Part shown: positions 1 to 5,083 of the stretch, piece after piece | How positions within the stretch are numbered: the first letter of the stretch is position 1 | How the letters are laid out: each line of letters starts with the position of its first letter | Source: Spirosomataceae bacterium | Lineage (GTDB): Bacteria > Bacteroidota > Bacteroidia > Cytophagales > Spirosomataceae | Reading direction: 5' to 3' | Assembly: GCA_030731175.1 (NCBI GenBank) | Contig: JANQUM010000127.1 | Span: forward strand, 1 to 8,341 | DNA length: 8,341 nt | Notes under the pieces: generated by a model | What the model saw: the letters and a program-made list of their open reading frames with translations, nothing else | What the model was told of the DNA's origin: nothing | The model's database searches: none | Program-made: the position numbers and the translations under genes

Positions 1-614
1 TGAACCCGCTAACGGCGTTGGGCTTCATCAAGCAAATCAAAGACGGCAACCACAAAGCCGTGGTTTTAACCGCCGCCGCCAGTGCGTTGTGCAAAATGGT
101 ATTGCACATTGCGAAGCAAGAAGGCATTAAAGTTATCGGAATTGTACGACGACAAAATCAAGCCGACGAACTAAACGCTTTAGGAATAGACAAAGCCCTC
201 GTCAGCGAGTCTCCCGACTTCTTCAAAGAATTGAAAGAAACCGCAAAAGAATTGAAAGCCACCATTGCGTTTGATGCCATCGGTGGCGGAGACCTTCCCG
301 CAAATATCCTGCACAATATGCCACCGAAAAGTCGTTGGGTAATTTACGGACGATTAGAGCAGGAAAAACCCGGCTTACTCAATCCCGAAGATTTCATCTT
401 CAACGAATATCACATTGAAGGGTATTGGCTCAGTAAAGAAGTTGCCCGAAAGTCGTTATTCCAAACCATTTTGGATACCCGTAAAGTCCAAAAAGTATTA
501 GGTGATGGCTTTGAAACGAACATCAATCGCATCGTAAAACCCGAAGAAATCTTCACGGCATTGACTGATTATCAACAAAATATGTCGGCGGGGAAGATGT
601 TGATTGGGTTTTGA
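1..614 (+). CDS. Zinc-binding-type alcohol dehydrogenase / quinone oxidoreductase-like protein (MDR superfamily), 5' end cut by window
   Basis: This is the C-terminal, NAD(P)-binding part of a medium-chain dehydrogenase/reductase. The frame is already open at base 3 and reads N-P-L-T-A-L-G, the conserved lead-in to the nucleotide-binding domain. The TTG at base 18 is therefore an internal leucine, not a start, and the catalytic N-terminal domain lies outside the window. A Rossmann beta-alpha-beta unit follows (KAVVLTAAASAL, then KVIGIVRR about 30 residues later), and the tail YQQNMSAGKMLIGF is the usual end of this superfamily. The family reduces or oxidises alcohols, quinones or enoyl compounds with NAD(P)H; the substrate here cannot be told. 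One oddity is that the last glycine expected in the dinucleotide loop is a cysteine (codon 90-92). The gene converges on the lipoprotein gene with 2 bases between stop codons. Family assignment is firm; specific function is unknown. Confidence 0.85.
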   Translation, partial: NPLTALGFIKQIKDGNHKAVVLTAAASALCKMVLHIAKQEGIKVIGIVRRQNQADELNALGIDKALVSESPDFFKELKETAKELKATIAFDAIGGGDLPANILHNMPPKSRWVIYGRLEQEKPGLLNPEDFIFNEYHIEGYWLSKEVARKSLFQTILDTRKVQKVLGDGFETNINRIVKPEEIFTALTDYQQNMSAGKMLIGF

Positions 615-616
615 GG

Positions 617-1108
617 TCACCGTACCCGCACAAAAACCAACGCATCCTCATTTGTGGTGAGTTGCAGTTCGTCGTAGCGATTGTTTTCTCCGCTTTGAGC
701 CAAGCGGTAAGAGGAAGCTTTTTGTAAATCAGTTTGGAAAACTCCGTCTTCTTCGGTTTCAAATGGTTTATTTAGCACCTTGAAGTCGGTTATGTTAAAC
801 GTTCCGATTTGTATTTCCTTTGTAGATTCACTGGCTAAACTTGTTTCGTAGTTTGCCGAAATGATTAAGTTCCTGACTCGTCCGTCAATGCTATTTGCAT
901 TTTCATTGAACGTCAACTTGTAAATAACATCATCGGGTTTGAAGTTGGGGCAAACAAAACAGGCATAATTTGCTAAATGGCTAAACGTGCCAACGTACAG
1001 CCACTTACCCGTTAAAGAAGTATTCACTTCTGGATTAACGTTGTTAGATTTACATCCGAAAAACAAAATGGATAACAGCACAGAAAGTATTAAGGAGTAG
1101 GTTTTCAT
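617..1108 (-). CDS. Small META/HslJ-like lipoprotein
   Basis: The product is a 163-residue predicted lipoprotein. It begins with a basic residue and a hydrophobic stretch (residues 5-18) ending in LFFGC. Cys19 is the likely lipidated residue, although Phe at -3 is not the classical lipobox residue. The residues after Cys19 (KSNN) carry no acidic run of the kind used for surface export in some Bacteroidota, so a periplasm-facing location is the simpler guess. The mature part starts with TGKWLYVG and ends with a strand-like DELQLTTNEDALVFVRVR. This pattern resembles META/HslJ-like or lipocalin-like beta domains that are common as small Bacteroidota lipoproteins. A CxxC pair is present at residues 50-53. 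The function is unknown. The gene is last in a minus-strand series, 77 bases after the hydrolase-OsmC gene, and no terminator is visible before the convergent dehydrogenase. Confidence 0.7.
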   Translation of the reverse strand: MKTYSLILSVLLSILFFGCKSNNVNPEVNTSLTGKWLYVGTFSHLANYACFVCPNFKPDDVIYKLTFNENANSIDGRVRNLIISANYETSLASESTKEIQIGTFNITDFKVLNKPFETEEDGVFQTDLQKASSYRLAQSGENNRYDELQLTTNEDALVFVRVR

Positions 1109-1185
1109 GGAATAAAGTTATTTTGCCTTATAGAATACCATACTTTACAAATGGTTGGAAGGAAGGGCTACTTGTTTCCGCTAAA

Positions 1186-2406
1186 TCAAATCAACTCCGT
1201 CTCAATAACCGTTGTACTTTCTAACGTTCGGTGAACAGGACAACGGGAGGAAATTTCTTTCAATTTTGCCCGTTGCTCATTTGTTAAATCGCCAATCAGT
1301 TCGATTTTCTTGTTGATATGGTCAATTTTGGCGGTTTTACTGCTTTCGCAGTTTTTACCATCTTCGGCGTGTTTTTTCTCGTGGCTGAGATAAACATAGA
1401 CTTCTTTCAAATCCCATTTTTTGCGTTCGGCGTACATTTTGAGCGTCATCGTGGTGCATGCTCCTAAGGCAGCGTTGAGTAATTCGTAAGGCGAAGGGCC
1501 GTAATCATCTCCGCCAACGCTGCTTGGTTCATCGGCTATTAACGTATGTTTATTTGTGCTGATTTCTGTCGTGAAATTGTTCGCTAAATCAAGGTGGGCA
1601 ACTACCTGCTCGCCTTTTGTTTTGTCTTCTTGAGTCTCTTCTTTTTTCGGGAAATACCGTTTTACCCAAGTACCAATTACTTCTCCCGCGTAAAGCGAAT
1701 CGTCTCGTTTTGTTAGTAAATGATCCGCACCGTCAAGCGAAATAAAACTTTTTGGGTGGAAAGCGGCGGTATAAATTTTTGCGGCGTTATCTATTCCCAC
1801 GATGGTATCTTGCGGTGAATGTAGAATTAGTAACGGCTTTCGTAATTCTTTTAATATTTCGGTTAAATCTCGCTTTTGTAGATCCTCAACAAACTGCTTT
1901 TGAATCCGAAACGGCCGTCCACCAATATTGACCAACGCTTCGCCATTTTCTAAAATTTCGTCAATTCCGGCGGAGAATAAATGTTGTATGTGCTGAATAT
2001 CCGCCGGAGCACCTATGGTTGCCACAGCTTTGATTTCCTCAATTTCGGAAGCCGCCACCAACGCCGCCGCTCCGCCCAAAGAATGCCCGATGAGTAATTC
2101 GGGAGCTTGATAATTATCTGAAATGTATTGATGCACCGCTTTGATGTCCGCCACATTTGCCGAGAAATTGGTCTCGGCAAAATCGCCTTCGCTTTTTCCT
2201 AACCCTGTAAAATCGAATCTAACAACTCCAAAACCCTGCGAGGTAAGCGAGCGACTGATGTTTTTCACCGCCGCGAAATCGCTATTACACGTAAAGCAAT
2301 GGGCAAAGACGGCGTAATGTTCAGCTTTTTTATCGGCGGGGAGTTCTAAACTGGCGGAGAGTTTTTTGTTTCCGTTAGTAGGGATATCGATTGCGAGTGA
2401 TTTCAT
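1186..2406 (-). CDS. Bifunctional alpha/beta hydrolase - OsmC family fusion protein
   Basis: Two domains are fused in 406 residues. Residues about 1-253 form an alpha/beta hydrolase. The nucleophile elbow is GHSLGG with Ser109, the probable acid is Asp200 (in SPQD) and the base is His229 (in GADH); the oxyanion-side segment is FAHCFTC (36-40). A charged linker (254-265, KKEETQEDKTKG) leads into an OsmC/YhfA-type domain (about 266-406). It contains the conserved GPSPYELL (303-310), the helix GACTTMTLKM with Cys317, and SSRCPVH with Cys389. These two cysteines match the peroxidatic/resolving pair by which OsmC/Ohr proteins reduce organic peroxides with thiols. The same two-domain architecture is known as a natural fusion in other bacteria. 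The hydrolase substrate is unknown. The gene lies 74 bases downstream of msrB on the same strand, which fits an oxidative-damage theme. All catalytic residues are present and I see no frameshift. Confidence 0.9.
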   Translation of the reverse strand: MKSLAIDIPTNGNKKLSASLELPADKKAEHYAVFAHCFTCNSDFAAVKNISRSLTSQGFGVVRFDFTGLGKSEGDFAETNFSANVADIKAVHQYISDNYQAPELLIGHSLGGAAALVAASEIEEIKAVATIGAPADIQHIQHLFSAGIDEILENGEALVNIGGRPFRIQKQFVEDLQKRDLTEILKELRKPLLILHSPQDTIVGIDNAAKIYTAAFHPKSFISLDGADHLLTKRDDSLYAGEVIGTWVKRYFPKKEETQEDKTKGEQVVAHLDLANNFTTEISTNKHTLIADEPSSVGGDDYGPSPYELLNAALGACTTMTLKMYAERKKWDLKEVYVYLSHEKKHAEDGKNCESSKTAKIDHINKKIELIGDLTNEQRAKLKEISSRCPVHRTLESTTVIETELI

Positions 2407-2480
2407 AAGTTGGGCTTGAGGTTTTGGCGTATTTTAGAAAGTGAATTACTCATACTTACGAACTACAGGCGGAAAGCGTT

Positions 2481-2927
2481 TTACGCCTTCACTTTCTTCA
2501 AAGCCACCGCATTCATGCAATACCGCAAACCAGTAGGAGCGGGGCCATCCGGGAAAACGTGACCGAGGTGAGCTTTACAAGTATTGCAGAGCGTTTCTAC
2601 TCTGATCATTCCGAAAGATTCATCTTTGATGTATTCAATGGCGTTTTCTTTCACAGGTTGCGTGAAAGATGGCCACCCCGTTCCTGAATCAAATTTTTCA
2701 TTGGCGTCAAAAAGTAACGTTCCGCAGCAAACGCAGCCATATTCGCCGGGTTCAAAAAGTCCGCACATTTCTGAACTGAACGGTCTTTCTGTGCCGTGTT
2801 TACGAGTTACGTAAAATTCTTCTTCGGTGAGTTGTTTCCGCCATTCAGCTTCGGTTTTTTCTACGATTCGGTCTGGCTCGGGGTTATTTTTAGAGCTATA
2901 ATTTATGATAGTTTTCCAGTTTAGCAT
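2481..2927 (-). CDS. msrB: Peptide-methionine (R)-S-oxide reductase MsrB
   Basis: MsrB reduces the R epimer of methionine sulfoxide in oxidised proteins, normally in the cytoplasm with thioredoxin as reductant. The 148-residue length is typical for a stand-alone MsrB. Visible hallmarks are KHGTERPFSS (44-52), the structural zinc site made of two CxxC pairs (Cys65/Cys68 and Cys114/Cys117), the substrate-pocket segment SGTGWPSF (81-88), HLGHVFPDGP (120-129) and the catalytic motif RYCMN with Cys137. Cys55, in SSEMCG, is a candidate resolving cysteine; this is inferred from its position. The start at 2927 is kept because the protein then has a normal short N-terminus. The gene is followed at 74 bases by the hydrolase-OsmC gene and may be co-transcribed with it. 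It is separated from the upstream anti-sigma gene by a hairpin terminator. Confidence 0.96.
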   Translation of the reverse strand: MLNWKTIINYSSKNNPEPDRIVEKTEAEWRKQLTEEEFYVTRKHGTERPFSSEMCGLFEPGEYGCVCCGTLLFDANEKFDSGTGWPSFTQPVKENAIEYIKDESFGMIRVETLCNTCKAHLGHVFPDGPAPTGLRYCMNAVALKKVKA

Positions 2928-2989
2928 GCTTGTATTAGTTAGTGTGTTATTCAGTTGTTAAGTTTTTTCGTTGTTGTTTTGAGTTTTTC

Positions 2990-3030
2990 TTTTAAACAAA
3001 AAACCACCGAAGTTGTCCGGTGGTTTTCAA
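2990..3030 (-). terminator. Rho-independent terminator of the sigma/anti-sigma unit
   Basis: A perfect 10-bp inverted repeat (AAAACCACCG at 3000-3009 and CGGTGGTTTT at 3018-3027) encloses an 8-base loop. Read on the minus strand the hairpin is followed directly by a T-rich tract (TTTTTTGTTTAAAAG), so it ends transcripts coming from the anti-sigma gene, whose stop is 26 bases upstream. On the plus strand the hairpin is followed by C then A-rich sequence, so it is not a good terminator in that direction. Confidence 0.85.
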
Positions 3031-3052
3031 AAAATAATAATAATTTCTTTTC

Positions 3053-3379
3053 TCAGGATTCAAGCAGTACTTTAAATATTGTAATCTGCACGGCGGCAAA
3101 AACAAGTAATGCCGATGCAATTCCTAACTTCTGCCTGATATTACTTAAAGTACTTTCCGGACAGCACTTTTTCTCAATTTTTTGTTGAAGAGCTTCTTTG
3201 ATAGATTTCTGTAAATCGTGCCCTTCGATGCACGGCAAACATACGCCCATGTTTGCTTTGAATGAAATTATTTCTTGTTCCGTTGCCGAACCATCAAGTA
3301 CGGCTTGTATCATCTGCATGCACTTTTCGTGGTTCTCACAATGCTTTTTGAGTGGCTCAGTGTTCTTCGGGACGTTCAT
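3053..3379 (-). CDS. Probable anti-sigma factor (zf-HC2/ZAS-like) with C-terminal membrane segment
   Basis: This 108-residue, cysteine-rich protein is encoded directly downstream of an ECF sigma gene. The pattern CMQMIQAVLDGSATEQE (Cys20 on) followed by CLPC (Cys47/Cys50) matches the short zinc-binding anti-sigma domain found next to ECF sigma factors in Bacteroidota. These proteins normally carry H-x3-C-x2-C; here the histidine position is Asn43 (codon 3251-3253 reads AAC). Other possible metal ligands are His13, Cys14 and His17, and there is a Cys72-Cys73 pair. Residues about 87-105 are hydrophobic and could form one membrane segment. The likely role is to hold the upstream sigma factor inactive until a signal arrives; this rests on family and context. 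The start lies 71 bases after the sigma stop. A weak internal promoter candidate (TTG, 18 bases, TAATTTTC; 3391-3419) sits just before the gene. Confidence 0.75.
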   Translation of the reverse strand: MNVPKNTEPLKKHCENHEKCMQMIQAVLDGSATEQEIISFKANMGVCLPCIEGHDLQKSIKEALQQKIEKKCCPESTLSNIRQKLGIASALLVFAAVQITIFKVLLES

Positions 3380-3450
3380 TTGATTTTAGCGAAAATTAAG
3401 TATTAATTCTACTTACCAACGCAACGGGTTTCTTTGACGTTCCATCAAAA

Positions 3451-4092
3451 TCAGGAAGCTTTTTTGTATCCCATCGTGTTGGCATAAGAACGCAACTTTT
3501 CTTTCAATAAGTTCCGAGCCCGGTGCAATCTTGACCGAACCGTTCCGATTGGTATGTCCAGAATTTTTGCCATTTCCTCGTAAGTAAAGCCTTCTATGTC
3601 GCACAAAATGATGACCGTCCGGAAGTCAACCGGCAAGCTGTTTAGAGCCGTTGCTACTTCGTCGCCAATCATGTCCTGCACCGTTTCGGTTCGCAGGTCG
3701 GTTGTTGTTTCAGAGTCAGTTGACTCGGAGTTGTAAGTTGTCTCAACTTCCTGATAGTCAACCTTTGCGGGTTGCTTACTTTTCTTACGGTAATCGTTTA
3801 TGAAACTGTTTTTCAGAATTCTGAAGAGCCACGCTTTGGCGTTTGTTCCTTGCTGAAATGAGTTTATGAAGCGAAAAGCCTTCATGTAAGTATCCTGTAC
3901 TAAGTCGTTTGCGTCGTCTTCGTCGTTGGTTAGGCGAAACGCAAAATTGTACATCGAATCAATATGTGGTATAAATTCCGTATTAAAGACCACGTATTTT
4001 TCAGAATCCGAGTAGCGGGGTACTTTTATTTCGGTTTCTTCAGATACGTTAGTTTCTTCGGCACGTTCTTCTGTCATTGTAATGGTTTCCAT
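3451..4092 (-). CDS. ECF-family RNA polymerase sigma-70 factor
   Basis: This is a 213-residue extracytoplasmic-function sigma factor. Region 2 spans about residues 40-108: NFAFRLTNDEDDANDLVQDT contacts core polymerase and the -10 element, and KAWLFRILKNSFINDYRKK closes the region. Region 4 spans about 143-200 and includes LPVDFRTVIILCDIEGFTYEE followed by the helix-turn-helix with IPIGTVRSRLHRARNLLK, which reads the -35 element. A 35-residue polar N-terminal extension precedes region 2. The linker between the domains (about 111-142) is unusually rich in Thr, Ser, Asp and Glu. The next gene encodes a probable anti-sigma factor, so the pair should form a regulatory unit, often autoregulated in this family. 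A consensus Bacteroidota -7 element lies about 106 bases before the start codon. The regulon cannot be inferred from the window. Confidence 0.95.
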   Translation of the reverse strand: METITMTEERAEETNVSEETEIKVPRYSDSEKYVVFNTEFIPHIDSMYNFAFRLTNDEDDANDLVQDTYMKAFRFINSFQQGTNAKAWLFRILKNSFINDYRKKSKQPAKVDYQEVETTYNSESTDSETTTDLRTETVQDMIGDEVATALNSLPVDFRTVIILCDIEGFTYEEMAKILDIPIGTVRSRLHRARNLLKEKLRSYANTMGYKKAS

Positions 4093-4197
4093 GATATAGA
4101 AATAGTAAAGTTATGACTTTCGGGCTAAGTAAACCAATTATTATACAGTTTCGTATAGTGTAATGTTTGAGCGGTTGTTAATCGCTTTTGTTGGCGG

Positions 4198-4205
4198 CAA
4201 AGGTA
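4198..4205 (-). promoter_or_regulatory. Bacteroidota-type -7 promoter element (TACCTTTG) of the sigma factor gene
   Basis: On the minus strand the sequence is TTTGTACCTTTGCCGCC, a full match to the Bacteroidota housekeeping -7 consensus TAnnTTTG. It lies in the 155-base gap between the methyltransferase stop and the sigma factor start, giving a predicted leader of roughly 100 bases. I do not see a well-spaced TTG-type -33 element: the nearest TTG is about 26 bases upstream, longer than usual. The call therefore rests on the -7 motif and position. Confidence 0.5.
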
Positions 4206-4247
4206 CAAACTGGTTAATTTTTTGTGAGCCTCAATTGCAACTCTATG

Positions 4248-4976
4248 TCAACTATTGTTCCGAATATCTCCAATAAGAAATATTGTCGGTCTCTTATGCA
4301 AATCAGGCACCTCGAGCCTCCATTCGGCGATAGTTTTGGTCTTGATAAACTCCGTTTCGGCGGTTATGTCGGTTGCCACGCACAGGTTCGTATTAGGGCT
4401 ACAGTGTTCAATTAGGCTTTTCATTACTTGGTTATTGCGAAAAGGCGTTTCCATAAATAGCTGTGTCTGCCTTTTTGTCAGGGCAAGGTCTTCTAGTCGT
4501 TTTATTTCTGCTACCCGTTTGTCTTTTTCAATGGGTAAATAGCCATTAAAAGCGTAACTTTGACCGCTAAAACCTGAAGCCATTAAGGCAAGTAACATGG
4601 AATTTGGCCCCACAATTGGTACGATTTTCCAGCCCATTTTATGCCCGATTTTCACGGCAACTGCTCCAGGATCCGCAACGCCCGGGCAGCCGGCTTCAGA
4701 CATAATCCCGACGTCTGATTTCTCCCCTCGCATTTCGTGAGCAACGCTACCTTCAGACGTTTTTTTGTTCAACTCAAAAAAATGAAGTGATGAAATGTCA
4801 ATACCAAGATTTAAACTACTGATAAAACGCCGTGCCGTGCGGAGATCTTCCACATAAAATTTCTTCAGTTTCAGAATTACTTCCACAACTTGCGGCGAAA
4901 GTGTAAGTAGTTGGGTATCAGGGGCGAGTACAGTTGGAATCAAATAAATTTTTGGAGGATTCAAAGAATTATCCAT
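4248..4976 (-). CDS. RsmI-like SAM-dependent methyltransferase (tetrapyrrole methylase family)
   Basis: This 242-residue protein (from the chosen start) belongs to the tetrapyrrole methylase / RsmI fold. Visible landmarks are KIYLIPTVLAP (9-19) at the first strand, EDLRTARRF (43-51), GIMSEAGCPGVADPG (90-104; RsmI has a similar GIISDAG-PGISDPG segment), GPNSMLLALMASGF (123-136) and METPFRNNQ (175-183). Canonical RsmI, which 2'-O-methylates C1402 of 16S rRNA, instead carries ATPIGNLxD and EDTR in the first two motifs. This is therefore a divergent paralogue common in Bacteroidota, and its substrate is not established by sequence. The ATG at 4976 is preferred because family members begin just before the first beta strand; an in-frame ATG at 5015 would add 13 residues (KFPHYLINAIFY) without family likeness. 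The gene is divergent from mrdA and followed by the sigma factor gene after 155 bases. Confidence 0.85.
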   Translation of the reverse strand: MDNSLNPPKIYLIPTVLAPDTQLLTLSPQVVEVILKLKKFYVEDLRTARRFISSLNLGIDISSLHFFELNKKTSEGSVAHEMRGEKSDVGIMSEAGCPGVADPGAVAVKIGHKMGWKIVPIVGPNSMLLALMASGFSGQSYAFNGYLPIEKDKRVAEIKRLEDLALTKRQTQLFMETPFRNNQVMKSLIEHCSPNTNLCVATDITAETEFIKTKTIAEWRLEVPDLHKRPTIFLIGDIRNNS

Positions 4977-5070
4977 GTAGAAAATAGCGTTAATTAAATA
5001 GTGTGGAAATTTCATTAAAGCTATGTAAAAATTGATGAAATTTGAGTAATTTTTCTCTAAATAATCGTGC

Positions 5071-5076
5071 AGGTAA
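5071..5076 (+). promoter_or_regulatory. Shine-Dalgarno-like site supporting the mrdA start
   Basis: AGGTAA lies 7 bases before the ATG at 5084. It favours this ATG over the in-frame TTG at 5042, which has no purine-rich site before it and would add 14 residues not expected before the membrane anchor. Confidence 0.4.
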
Positions 5077-5083
5077 CTATTTT

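Noticed and set aside
1109..1185. TAACTTTA (minus strand) before the lipoprotein gene as a promoter
   Set aside because: It ends about four bases from the start codon, which would put the transcript start at or inside the ATG, and it has an imperfect last base.
2955..3188. Small plus-strand open frames opposite the anti-sigma gene and terminator
   Set aside because: They run antisense to a recognisable gene and through the terminator hairpin, with no family likeness or ribosome site.
4142..4160. Short inverted repeat TATAC...GTATA between the methyltransferase and sigma genes as a terminator or operator
   Set aside because: A 5-bp AT-rich stem without a T tract is expected by chance in this composition.
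4977..5015. Longer methyltransferase starting at ATG 5015
   Set aside because: The added residues do not resemble the family N-terminus, which begins just before the YLIPT strand; the start at 4976 fits better, though the longer form cannot be excluded from sequence alone.
5016..5023. TAGCTTTA on the minus strand as a -7 element for the methyltransferase gene
   Set aside because: It matches only part of TAnnTTTG in a very AT-rich gap and no TTG lies at suitable distance upstream.
5042..5083. Longer mrdA product starting at TTG 5042
   Set aside because: The extra 14 residues precede the normal cytoplasmic tail and membrane anchor, the TTG lacks a purine-rich site, and ATG 5084 has AGGTAA at good spacing.
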